Positions 26,117 through 33,315 of a stretch of DNA of 64,000 bases are shown piece after piece. Source of the stretch: JAUYQR01 sp031415015 (GTDB lineage Bacteria > Pseudomonadota > Alphaproteobacteria > Rhodobacterales > Rhodobacteraceae); NCBI GenBank assembly GCA_031415015.1, contig JANOQT010000044.1:91693-155692 (forward strand), read 5' to 3'. The position numbers and the translations under genes were made by a program. Position 1 is the stretch's first letter; every line of letters starts with the position of its first letter. The notes under the pieces were generated by a model. The model was not told the origin of the DNA and did no database searches. It saw only the letters and a list, made by a program, of their open reading frames with translations.

Positions 26117-26929
26117 GTGCCCGAAGAATTTCTCTTACGGCTTTTCGGTGAACCCCTGGGTTCTATGAGCTTGTTTGCTTTCATCGCCACTCTGCGGCCT
26201 TTGGGACTGCTCTTTGGCTTTGTCGCTTTCGACTGGGGGGTCGGGCGAGGCCTGCTAATTCGCGGCGCGGTTGGTTTAGCTCTCGGTTTGCCGATGGCGG
26301 TTGCCGGAGCCGATCAGATTTTCAGCTTGGTCGAGCGGAGTTCGCCGGTCGAGATGGCGCTTGTCCTGCCTAAAGAGTTCGTCATCGGCTTTGCGCTCGG
26401 TTTTCTTGCGTCCCTACCGTTTTTCGCCCTGAAAGCGGCGGGGGCGATTACAGACGCCTTTCGCGGTGAGAGCGACTCCGGCCACACTGATCCAAACGGC
26501 GGTACTATTCCGACGTGGGGCTTGGTCTTTCTGGTTCTGGGATTTCTTGCTTTCTTCGGGTCCGGCGGGCTTTGGCAACTCATCGCGATGCTTTACCAAA
26601 GCTATGAAGTTTGGCCCATGACCGCGATGTTGCCCGCACTGACCGGCGCCAGTGCGTCACTGATCGCTGATCTTGTTACAGCGGTCCTCACTCAGGCCGT
26701 TCTGATCGCGGCCCCCCTTATGATCCTGTTGATCTCGGTTGATTTCATCCTGATCATGGCCGCCCGCGTCGCGCAGCGTTTTCAGCTATATGGCAACGAA
26801 TTCGTGGTGAAGAACCTCGCCGCCGTTATTGCCTTGCCGCTGATGGTTATGTACGTCGCGCGCGTCGTTGACGACCACCTCCTTGACAGCCTGGCCGCGC
26901 TTCCCATTTTGGGCCGGTTGCTGCCATGA
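26117..26929 (+). CDS. sctT: T3SS export gate protein SctT
   Basis: 270-residue FliR/YscT-family membrane protein with about six hydrophobic segments and the family stretch KEFVIGFALGFLASLPFFALKAAGAITD. One copy completes the SctR5S4T1 gate. Starts with GTG three bases after the sctS stop and overlaps sctU by ATGA. Confidence 0.94.
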   Translation: MPEEFLLRLFGEPLGSMSLFAFIATLRPLGLLFGFVAFDWGVGRGLLIRGAVGLALGLPMAVAGADQIFSLVERSSPVEMALVLPKEFVIGFALGFLASLPFFALKAAGAITDAFRGESDSGHTDPNGGTIPTWGLVFLVLGFLAFFGSGGLWQLIAMLYQSYEVWPMTAMLPALTGASASLIADLVTAVLTQAVLIAAPLMILLISVDFILIMAARVAQRFQLYGNEFVVKNLAAVIALPLMVMYVARVVDDHLLDSLAALPILGRLLP

Positions 26930-27978
26930 GCGGTGACAGCACCGAAGCGAAGACGAAACCTGCCTCGCAACAAAAGCTGCGCAAGCAGCGCGAGCAAGGA
27001 CAGGTACCACAGACCAGGAAGATGGTCAGCCTTGCCACCACCGCCGTGGGATTGGGTGCGACCTTGGCACTTTTGCCCGGCATAGTTGCCAGCTTGTCTG
27101 GGTTTTTCGACAGCGCTTTCCGGCAGATGGCAACCCCGCTGTCGCAAGCCCGCGCGCCGATTTTGAACGACCTTGCCGGAACTCTGTTTTTTGCGGTTGC
27201 ACCCGTCATTGTTGCAGTGACCGCGACGGCTATCGCGCTGACGGTCCTTTTCCATAAAGGCATCCCCTTTTCCGTGAAGCCGCTGACGCCAGACTTCGGC
27301 AGGCTCAACCCGGCAAAAGGCTTGACGCAGATGTTTGGCAAACGCACTTGGATCGAGACCGGCATCGGTCTGGTACAGATCATACTCTGGGCCAGCATGG
27401 GTGGGTTCATTGTCTGGGGGATGCTCCAGCCGATGTTGGGGTTCCACGCATGTGGCTTGCCCTGCGCCGCAGCGGTCGTTGAAACCCTTGGTCGCCGTCT
27501 TACATTCGCTGCCATCGGCTTTTGTGCCGTGATGATCGGGCTCGACATACTGGTCCAGCGCCACCTGTATTCTCAGGAGCAGCGCATGACCAAGACGGAG
27601 GTAAAGCGCGAAAATAAAGACAATTACGGTTCTCAAGCGGTGCGCTCTGCGCGCAACCGAGTGCAACGGGAAACATTGGCGGCGGCCGGTTCGCAGAAAT
27701 TTGCTGGGGCTGAAATGGCAAATATGTGCTTCTTTACCGACGACAATGCGGTAGCGATCCGCTTCCATCCAGTTGATGCTCCGTTGCCCCGCGCGACCTT
27801 TGTAGCCCGGGGGCGCGAAGCCGCCCTAGCGCTCCGAAAGGAACTAAAGGACGCCGGGCGCAGAGAGCTGGAGGATGCGAGAATCACAAATGGGTGCCTG
27901 CGGCTTCGCGACGGCGTACCTGTCCCTCAAGAGTGTTATGACGCCCTCTCGGACGGGATGGAGCGGCTTTTCAGCTGA
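26926..27978 (+). CDS. sctU: T3SS export apparatus switch protein SctU, lacking the NPTH motif
   Basis: 350 residues: four transmembrane helices (about 35-55, 85-108, 148-168, 190-212), the linker MTKTEVKRENKDNYG, then the cytoplasmic FlhB/YscU domain. In the family this domain cleaves itself within Asn-Pro-Thr-His. Here the aligned segment (residues 267-280, M-C-F-F-T-D-D-N-A-V-A-I-R-F) keeps the following AVAIRF strand but has no Asn-Pro or His; FFTDDN stands in its place (27730-27747). The EGDP stretch of the linker is also replaced. The rest of the domain (LPRATFVARGREAALALRK) is normal. Autocleavage is therefore not expected. Last gene of the operon, converging on the response regulator. 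Confidence 0.93.
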   Translation: MSGDSTEAKTKPASQQKLRKQREQGQVPQTRKMVSLATTAVGLGATLALLPGIVASLSGFFDSAFRQMATPLSQARAPILNDLAGTLFFAVAPVIVAVTATAIALTVLFHKGIPFSVKPLTPDFGRLNPAKGLTQMFGKRTWIETGIGLVQIILWASMGGFIVWGMLQPMLGFHACGLPCAAAVVETLGRRLTFAAIGFCAVMIGLDILVQRHLYSQEQRMTKTEVKRENKDNYGSQAVRSARNRVQRETLAAAGSQKFAGAEMANMCFFTDDNAVAIRFHPVDAPLPRATFVARGREAALALRKELKDAGRRELEDARITNGCLRLRDGVPVPQECYDALSDGMERLFS

Positions 27979-27984
27979 TCCACC

Positions 27985-28617
27985 TCATACCGACTGGATC
28001 AGTCGCGACAAATCCTCGATGCTCCGGCAATCGGTCTTGCGATAGATGCTGTGGCGATGCGTTTCCACCGTCCGCACCGAGATGTTCAGGTTTGTAGCCA
28101 CTTGCTTTGTCGAAAGCCCGGTAACGCTGGCCTCCAGAATTTCGATCTCGCGAGAGGACAGGCCGAAAAGGTTGCCACTGCGGGTCAGGTTCCGGCGGGA
28201 CTTTACGAATTTCTCCAGGACATCTACCGGCACATACGTATAGCCACTTATGGCCGCATTCACCGCGTTCACGTAGTCTGAACCCTTGGCAGCCTTAGAC
28301 ATAAAGGCTACAGCTCCACGCGACAGGGCAAGAAACGCATTGGAAACAGACAGATCACTCGAAACCACAATCAACTTCAGATCAGGAAAGCCTTCCCGCA
28401 GGCGCGTCAGCGTGTCCATGCCGTTGGGCTGGCCGATCGCAAGATCCATCAGAAGAATGTCGGGCTTCAGTTGCCGGCAAGCACGGATGGCACCATAGCC
28501 ATCGGAGACTTGGGCAACAATTTCCACGGAGCACGATTCCGAAATGCGCTGGCTGACGGCTTCGCGCACGATCTCGTGGCTGTCTGCGACCACTACTTTG
28601 TAGACTTTGGTTTCCAT
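27985..28617 (-). CDS. LuxR/NarL-family response regulator inside the T3SS locus
   Basis: 210 residues. Receiver domain (about 5-120): acidic pocket reduced to Asp-Ser (VVADSHE), phosphoacceptor Asp in DILLMDLAIG, Ser/Thr in VVSSDLS and the conserved Lys in FMSKAAKG. C-terminal LuxR helix-turn-helix (LSSREIEILEASVTGLSTKQ...). Start placed at 28617 by the receiver fold; a longer reading has 20 untypical residues. No cognate kinase is in the window. Converges on sctU with 6 bp between stops. A regulator of the T3SS genes by position, as TtsI is in rhizobia. Confidence 0.9.
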   Translation of the reverse strand: METKVYKVVVADSHEIVREAVSQRISESCSVEIVAQVSDGYGAIRACRQLKPDILLMDLAIGQPNGMDTLTRLREGFPDLKLIVVSSDLSVSNAFLALSRGAVAFMSKAAKGSDYVNAVNAAISGYTYVPVDVLEKFVKSRRNLTRSGNLFGLSSREIEILEASVTGLSTKQVATNLNISVRTVETHRHSIYRKTDCRSIEDLSRLIQSV

Positions 28618-28763
28618 TGAAGTGCTCTCGTCCTGATTTGCTGTTTCATGATTGCGCCTGGGCCGCGTCATCCCCATCCGGCCCCTTGGCGTTGGTGTTT
28701 ACCCTACTTCCCCCCCTTCTCGGCTGATTCGAAAGTGTCTGACTGTGGCTAAACCATGTCATA

Positions 28764-28775
28764 AGTGGTACCACT
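28764..28775. promoter_or_regulatory. 12-bp palindrome upstream of the response regulator
   Basis: AGTGGTACCACT is a perfect 12-bp palindrome about 150 bp before the response regulator start, in the gene-free stretch 28618-28801. Candidate operator for autoregulation; not tied to any known motif. Confidence 0.35.
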
Positions 28776-28801
28776 CTGCCTTGATCTCACGAAGATAAAT
28801 G

Positions 28802-28827
28802 TAAAACACGCCCGCGATGCGGGCGTG
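28802..28827 (-). terminator. Intrinsic terminator of sctV
   Basis: Read on the minus strand: CACGCCCGC, ATC loop, GCGGGCGTG, then TTTTAC. A perfect 9-bp GC-rich stem with a U tract 34 bp after the sctV stop. It isolates sctV from the response regulator gene downstream on the same strand. Confidence 0.85.
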
Positions 28828-28860
28828 AGTATGCATTGTTAAGCTTTTCTTAAGGAAGTT

Positions 28861-30966
28861 TTAGGCAGCCCGTGAAAGGCGGGGCGTGGTGGACGGAAGG
28901 GGCATCCGCAGAACCTCTACGGGGAAGGTCCGCACTTCAGACGGTATCTCGTGCGGCGCGAACACCGGCAGCTGAATGTTGTTCGCGGCCAGAAAGTTCC
29001 TCAGTCTCCGCCGCAGGTCCGCACCGATGACGACGACCACATGGTGGCCGGGTTCGCGCTTTGCATAGGCGATGCGGCGGAACTCGGACAGGGCGGGCTC
29101 GATCATCTCGGTCGGCATCGGCAGGCCTTCGAACCCTGCGGTCGCCGGTGATTTGCGGGCCTCTCCGGCAAGCTTGCGCAGCGTCGTCTCAAACTCCGGA
29201 TCCATCAGCACCACACCCAGCATTCCTTCCGGCCCGATCAGCGAATGGGCCATCTGCCGCTTCAAAGACCCGCGCAGGCAATCGGATAAGATCGGCGCTG
29301 CGCTGATCTCGGGCATCTGAGTCCAGTATTGTAGCGCCTCGATCACCAGCCGCGCCGGGCGCAGCGGCACCCCGTCTTCGATCAGGGTCTGGAACACCTG
29401 AAACAGAACCGGCCGCTTTGACATCTGATCCACCTGGGCCATGCCGGCTTCGTCTTCTGCCACGAAATCCGCCATCAGCAGGTCAAACTCCCGCCGCGAA
29501 AACAGCGTGCCGATGTTGCGCTCGAACAGACGGAAGACCTGTTCCAGCAACACGTCCTGTAACTCAAGCGGCTGATGCCCGGCGGCCTCCAGCAGCATCG
29601 CCCCGATGTCCGTTACCGCAACGCCCTCGACGGTAGGCCAGTGCAGAACCTGCGGCGCCGCCACGCCCGCTGCCATCGCGGCGTCGGCACTCACGCCAAA
29701 CAATACCCCGTCTGGCGGCAGAGTGTCAGCGAACAGGGGCACCTCGTCCAGTTCGACCGACACCGTCCGTGCGGCGAGTCGCGGCTGAACCAGAACCTCA
29801 GGCGTTGCAAACTGCACCCCGGTGCGGTGGCACAGGTGTGCAAACTGACCCTCCAGCTTGTGCTGCATCTCCGCCAGGTCAAGACGGCCGGCAAGCTCCT
29901 CTCCAAGGCAGATACGGAACCGTATGTTTTTCGGAGTGACGGACGCAGCGACGGCAGTGGCAGATTCCTGCGTCGTGACCTCTTGCGCTGCAAGCTCAAG
30001 CCGGTCCTTTTCCTCTTGCGCCATCGCCCGCTTGCGCCGCGTCAAAACAAGAGCGAGCGTTGCCAGCGCTGCCCCGCCGATGCTGAAGATCACGATCGGA
30101 AAGCCGGGAATGAACCCCAGCCCGAACACCAGCACAGACGCCACCGCCGGCACCCGCGGATCTGCCATCAGCTCGCGTCCGATGTCAGATCCAAGGTCCA
30201 GGTTGTCCGGGCCGGTGGCCCGGGTGACAATCACGCCCGCGCACAGCGCCATCAACAGCGCCGGGATCTGTGCAACCAGACCGTCGCCCACCGTCAAAAG
30301 TGAAAACAGCGCCGCTGATTCGGCAAAAGTCATGCCATGGATGGCGACGCCCACCACCATGCCGCCGATAAGGTTGATCGCCACAATGATCAGACCTGCA
30401 ATCGCATCGCCCTTGATGAATTTCATCGCGCCGTCCATCGACCCGAAGAACTGGCTTTCCTTGTTCAGCAACTGGCGCATCTTTTCGCCCGTCGCCGCAT
30501 CAAGCGTGCCAGCGCGGATATCGGCATCAATGCTCATCTGCTTGCCCGGCATCGCGTCCAGTGCAAAGCGCGCCGCAACCTCGGCCACCCGCTCCGCGCC
30601 CTTGGTCACGACCAGGAACTGCACCACGGTGATGACCAGAAAGATAACCAAACCAACCGCAACGTACCCGCCGACCACGAACTCGCCGAACGTCTCAATG
30701 ATTTCGCCGCCTTCAGCCTCGGTCAGAATCAACCGCGTCGTGCCGATGGACAGGGCCAGCCGGAACGCCGTTCCGATAAGGATGACGGAGGGAAAGGTTG
30801 AAAAATCAGAAGGGTTCTTCAGATAGATGCCGACCAGCAGCAGCATGATGGACAAGGACATGTTCACCGCCAGCAGCACGTCGATCAGCGCCGGACTGAG
30901 GGGCAGCACCATCAAGGCCAGGATACAGACAAGCAAGCCGATCAGGACCAGGTCTTTTCGAAGCAT
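28861..30966 (-). CDS. sctV: T3SS export gate protein SctV
   Basis: 701 residues of the FlhA/YscV/HrcV family, which forms the nonameric ring that receives substrates and uses the proton gradient. About eight transmembrane helices occupy the first 320 residues. The FHIPEP signature region (GAERVAEVAARFALDAMPGK, then QMSIDAD) is near 130-150. The large cytoplasmic domain spans about 350-690. Shine-Dalgarno GGGAG 8 bases before ATG. Transcribed opposite to the sctJ-U operon, and bounded by terminators on both sides, so it may be its own transcript. Confidence 0.96.
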   Translation of the reverse strand: MLRKDLVLIGLLVCILALMVLPLSPALIDVLLAVNMSLSIMLLLVGIYLKNPSDFSTFPSVILIGTAFRLALSIGTTRLILTEAEGGEIIETFGEFVVGGYVAVGLVIFLVITVVQFLVVTKGAERVAEVAARFALDAMPGKQMSIDADIRAGTLDAATGEKMRQLLNKESQFFGSMDGAMKFIKGDAIAGLIIVAINLIGGMVVGVAIHGMTFAESAALFSLLTVGDGLVAQIPALLMALCAGVIVTRATGPDNLDLGSDIGRELMADPRVPAVASVLVFGLGFIPGFPIVIFSIGGAALATLALVLTRRKRAMAQEEKDRLELAAQEVTTQESATAVAASVTPKNIRFRICLGEELAGRLDLAEMQHKLEGQFAHLCHRTGVQFATPEVLVQPRLAARTVSVELDEVPLFADTLPPDGVLFGVSADAAMAAGVAAPQVLHWPTVEGVAVTDIGAMLLEAAGHQPLELQDVLLEQVFRLFERNIGTLFSRREFDLLMADFVAEDEAGMAQVDQMSKRPVLFQVFQTLIEDGVPLRPARLVIEALQYWTQMPEISAAPILSDCLRGSLKRQMAHSLIGPEGMLGVVLMDPEFETTLRKLAGEARKSPATAGFEGLPMPTEMIEPALSEFRRIAYAKREPGHHVVVVIGADLRRRLRNFLAANNIQLPVFAPHEIPSEVRTFPVEVLRMPLPSTTPRLSRAA

Positions 30967-30999
30967 GGCGAGAACTCCCTTTGGGAAACATCAGGTCAG

Positions 31000-31029
31000 A
31001 AAAAAAGGGGCGGCACAACGGCCGCCCCT
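31000..31029 (-). terminator. Strong intrinsic terminator after the 42-residue gene
   Basis: On the minus strand an 8-9 bp stem (GGGGCGGC with GCCGCCCC, extended by an A-T pair) and a 6-base loop are followed by seven T. It stands 30 bp after the 42-codon gene and 34 bp before sctV. A dedicated strong terminator after such a small gene implies an abundant separate transcript. Confidence 0.88.
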
Positions 31030-31058
31030 CCGCACACAACTTGACCTAACAGTACAGA

Positions 31059-31187
31059 TTACATGTTTTTACCGGTCGAAAGTGCGATTTGATTCAGGTT
31101 GATTGCTTTTTTGAAGGCGAAGGCCTCCTTGCGCATAGCGTCGATATCTTTCTGGACATCAGTAGTCGTCGTTGAAGGTGTAGACAT
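31059..31187 (-). CDS. 42-residue T3SS-locus protein, candidate filament or rod subunit
   Basis: Short gene with a good Shine-Dalgarno (GGGAG, 8 bases from ATG) and its own strong terminator. The protein is a Ser/Thr-rich N-terminus (MSTPSTTTTDVQKDID) followed by an amphipathic helix (AMRKEAFAFKKAINLNQIAL) and ends STGKNM. Single-helix small proteins expressed at high level next to sctV would fit a needle or pilus subunit, the part otherwise missing from the locus. It is however about half the length of known SctF proteins and I see no decisive motif. Gene likely real; role inferred. Confidence 0.6.
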   Translation of the reverse strand: MSTPSTTTTDVQKDIDAMRKEAFAFKKAINLNQIALSTGKNM

Positions 31188-31247
31188 TTTTGCACTCCCA
31201 CATTTACGATTTTATCCTTACGCCACCGCGACGCAAGGCCAGCCGAC

Positions 31248-31340
31248 TCAAAAACTCACACGAGCGAGGATCTCGTTTGTAGTACGCTCCTGAGTAACTT
31301 GGAATATTGACGCCAAACAAGCCAACCGCAGATCATCCAT
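31248..31340 (-). CDS. Possible 30-residue micro-ORF
   Basis: Open reading frame MDDLRLACLASIFQVTQE... of 30 codons between the 42-residue gene and the 32-residue ORF on the same strand. Its Shine-Dalgarno is poor. Listed only because the surrounding strand is tiled by small ORFs in the same direction; it may be chance. Confidence 0.2.
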   Translation of the reverse strand: MDDLRLACLASIFQVTQERTTNEILARVSF

Positions 31341-31404
31341 CTAGCAGCTAATCTTCAGTAACTTGGTTTGACTTTCCTCATTCCGTATTCAAACCTTGCC
31401 TTGA

Positions 31405-31503
31405 TTATCCTGCCGAGTATCTAAGGTAATCTACTTGGTTTGCTACGTAGCCCTCGAAAAGTTCGACAAGACATTCGTCGATAGCTTCAATTGGCCGGCT
31501 CAT
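31405..31503 (-). CDS. Possible 32-residue protein coupled to the upstream micro-gene
   Basis: MSRPIEAIDECLVELFEGYV... of 32 codons. Its ATG lies within the last codons of the 52-residue gene (17-bp overlap), directly after GGAG, so translation by coupling is plausible. Acidic, likely helical. No family recognised. Confidence 0.4.
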   Translation of the reverse strand: MSRPIEAIDECLVELFEGYVANQVDYLRYSAG

Positions 31504-31645
31504 CTCCGGCGAATCTGAAGCTATCTTGATGCTTTTCAAGCATTTTCTCCAGCGTGGCGACCAACTTAAACTCAAGGATGGCATTAGGGTTATCTTCCGA
31601 TTGGCGGCCTTGGACTGTATCCGCACCGCTTGACTTAATAAGCAT
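31487..31645 (-). CDS. 52-residue T3SS-locus protein of unknown function
   Basis: 52 codons with a perfect AGGAGG ten bases before the ATG. The N-terminal part is polar (MLIKSSGADTVQGRQSEDNP), followed by a predicted helix (NAILEFKLVATLEKMLEKHQ) and a short acidic tail. The Asp-Asn-Pro before a helix recalls the turn of needle proteins such as YscF, but the protein is shorter and the C-terminal needle helix motif is absent. It could be a needle-like subunit or a small chaperone. First gene of a leftward unit whose promoter region contains a direct repeat (31683-31699). Confidence 0.6.
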   Translation of the reverse strand: MLIKSSGADTVQGRQSEDNPNAILEFKLVATLEKMLEKHQDSFRFAGDEPAN

Positions 31646-31682
31646 TCTGTCTTTTCCTCCTGAAAACTAACGAGTTTCCTTA

Positions 31683-31699
31683 AGCGCTGTCTAGCGCTG
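31683..31699. promoter_or_regulatory. 10-bp spaced direct repeat AGCGCTG
   Basis: AGCGCTG occurs twice with starts exactly 10 bp apart (one helical turn), about 40 bp upstream of the 52-residue gene. This is the arrangement expected for tandem binding of a regulator on one DNA face. The whole stretch 31646-31933 has no gene I can support. Confidence 0.45.
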
Positions 31700-31933
31700 A
31701 TTCAACAAAGTGATGTCCGGATCCGGCATAGTGGTTGGAGCGGCCAGGATTACCGTCCTGCATTGCCAGAACATGATCGGCAACTTTTAGACACTCCGGC
31801 AAACCTCAGCCACGAAACCGATTATATCACAGTTTAAACGCACTGGCCTGGCTACTCCCATCGGGACGCCACACTGGAGACCTTGTGCAACTGTAAAGAT
31901 CTGATGCCCGCTCCGCATTTGTCAGTAACTCTT

Positions 31934-32578
31934 CTAAGGCAAGTATATTTTTTCTGCATCGTTGCCGCGACGTATTGTAACGACCCGAGTTGCGGGCTTC
32001 TCAGTAGCCTGAGTAGGCTCTGGCGGGATTCCTTCAATCATCACCTCAGCCAACGCAAGAAGTTTGGGCGGACCCGAGAGGGAAAGTGCCATGTTGGCGG
32101 AGGCCGGAGTTATTTTAAGCTTTCCAAGGGGCAGGCCGCTTTCAAGCAGAACCGTCATGACCTTCTCAACCTTTGGACCTTCCAACCGCACGATCCGTGT
32201 CAGCGCTTCAGACCGATTCGATATGTAAAGCACTTCGTTGTATGCAAACCAGTCCAGTCCCAACTTTGCAGCGACTGCATCAAGTACTTCGTCCCTGTTT
32301 CCACTTAGCCGCATCCCAGTGATTGAACCGAAAACTTTGTCTGACACGACAGATCGCATCCCAAGATCGCGCGCTATCACCTCGAACAGCGCTCCAGACT
32401 CTTGATCTACCACCCGGTAATCGAATATTTCCTGTGGCGGCGCCAGGGTTTCCGCGCTGAGCAGCAGTGGCTCTGATATGGATCGCCCGCCTGGGTCCTC
32501 GTCGGCAACTGCCAAGGAAGCGAGCGACACGCCAACGCAAGCTGTGACGATTCTACCGTAGGCTCGGGCTCCATACAT
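31934..32578 (-). CDS. sctC1: N-terminal-only T3SS secretin subunit (RhcC1/NolW-like)
   Basis: 214 residues with a signal peptide (about 1-25, SLASLAVA then DEDPGG). A secretin N0-like domain (FEVIARDLGMRSVVSDKVFG, GSITG) and an N1-like domain (EKVMTVLLESGLPLGKLKIT...) follow. It then stops: the N2/N3 and beta-barrel secretin domain that would form the outer-membrane pore is absent. In rhizobia the secretin is split into RhcC1 (NolW) and RhcC2, and this looks like the first half. No RhcC2 half is in the window. Start at 32578 chosen for GGAG at 8 bases and a proper signal peptide. Divergent from the sctI-sctD unit, as nolW is from nolB. Confidence 0.8.
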   Translation of the reverse strand: MYGARAYGRIVTACVGVSLASLAVADEDPGGRSISEPLLLSAETLAPPQEIFDYRVVDQESGALFEVIARDLGMRSVVSDKVFGSITGMRLSGNRDEVLDAVAAKLGLDWFAYNEVLYISNRSEALTRIVRLEGPKVEKVMTVLLESGLPLGKLKITPASANMALSLSGPPKLLALAEVMIEGIPPEPTQATEKPATRVVTIRRGNDAEKIYLP

Positions 32579-32758
32579 AGTCTTCTCCAGAGTTGCTGCA
32601 ATCACGTTTAGCGCTTTAGTGTCCGCAACGGCGAGTCCGGCACCTACTGAGTTTACTAGGTAGATACGCAAGACTTTGAGTGGTCAAACTGCATTGCAAC
32701 GAACGACTGGTAAATGGATCAAATGAACAACACAATCAAAAGAAAGGACGTAGTTGTC

Positions 32759-32914
32759 ATGGCCATAGACGCAGTAAAGTCCGCAGGTATTGAAGGCGTC
32801 ACTCCGCCTCTCACGCCTCAGCAAAAAGAGGACTATTTAAAAAACTACGCGATGCAAAGCATGATGTTCCAAGAATCGCTTGAATTGTCAGACGACGAAG
32901 AGGACGAGGAATGA
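32759..32914 (+). CDS. 51-residue acidic-tailed protein preceding sctI
   Basis: Start chosen at 32759 (AAAGGACG upstream); an in-frame ATG at 32714 would add 15 residues. The protein has a helix-forming middle (PLTPQQKEDYLKNYAMQSMM) and a strongly acidic end (SDDEEDEE). Its stop overlaps the next start by ATGA, so it is coupled to the sctI candidate. It may be a small needle or rod partner or a chaperone; no family recognised. Confidence 0.55.
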   Translation: MAIDAVKSAGIEGVTPPLTPQQKEDYLKNYAMQSMMFQESLELSDDEEDEE

Positions 32915-33309
32915 GCATATGCAGTTCTGTAGCAAGCATTGGATGCGATGTTGAAAAGGTCTCGCTGTCGGATGTGACAGCGACAGCGGGAATGGCAAAT
33001 CCGCGTCTAGGCGGTATCATGCAGGCAACGCTGGAAGGGCTGATTTTGCCGACCGGATTTCAAGGAAAGATTGCGTCGGCCAACGGTCCGTCAGGTGGGG
33101 TCTCATCAAACGAAGTGAAAAAAGAGAAAGAGGCATTCACCTCTGGTGGGTCCGATCCATCAGAGGTGAACGAAGGCGAGATCAGTGAGCAGACGAGAAG
33201 GCTTGCTGCAGAATTCAATACTTTCTATGCGGAATCGACTGCTTACACCATCGCCTGGAGGATGGCGCAGCGCGTTCAGCAAGACATCTCGCACATCATC
33301 AAAGGGTAA
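32911..33309 (+). CDS. sctI: Candidate T3SS inner-rod protein SctI (NolB-like position)
   Basis: 132 residues: a low-complexity, Ser/Gly/Glu-rich N-terminal two-thirds, then a C-terminal helix ending TAYTIAWRMAQRVQQDISHI plus IKG. A conserved C-terminal helix ending in a Lys-Gly is the usual mark of SctI/YscI/NolB inner-rod proteins, which fasten the needle to the export gate. Position next to sctD and divergent from the secretin piece repeats the rhizobial nolB/nolW layout. The call is reasonable but rests on a short motif. Confidence 0.6.
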   Translation: MSICSSVASIGCDVEKVSLSDVTATAGMANPRLGGIMQATLEGLILPTGFQGKIASANGPSGGVSSNEVKKEKEAFTSGGSDPSEVNEGEISEQTRRLAAEFNTFYAESTAYTIAWRMAQRVQQDISHIIKG

Positions 33310-33315
33310 GTTCCG

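Noticed and set aside
20234..30966. Reading these genes as a flagellar export apparatus
   Set aside because: SctJ is a small lipoprotein rather than FliF, SctD and a secretin N-terminal protein are linked, and no flagellin, hook or rod genes occur.
31099..31293. 64-codon plus-strand frame
   Set aside because: Antisense to the 42-codon gene, which has its own ribosome binding site and terminator.
31405..31626. 73-codon minus-strand frame starting at GTG 31626
   Set aside because: It overlaps the 52-codon gene, which has a perfect Shine-Dalgarno in another frame. Only the last 32 codons (from ATG 31503) are kept, as a low-confidence coupled ORF.
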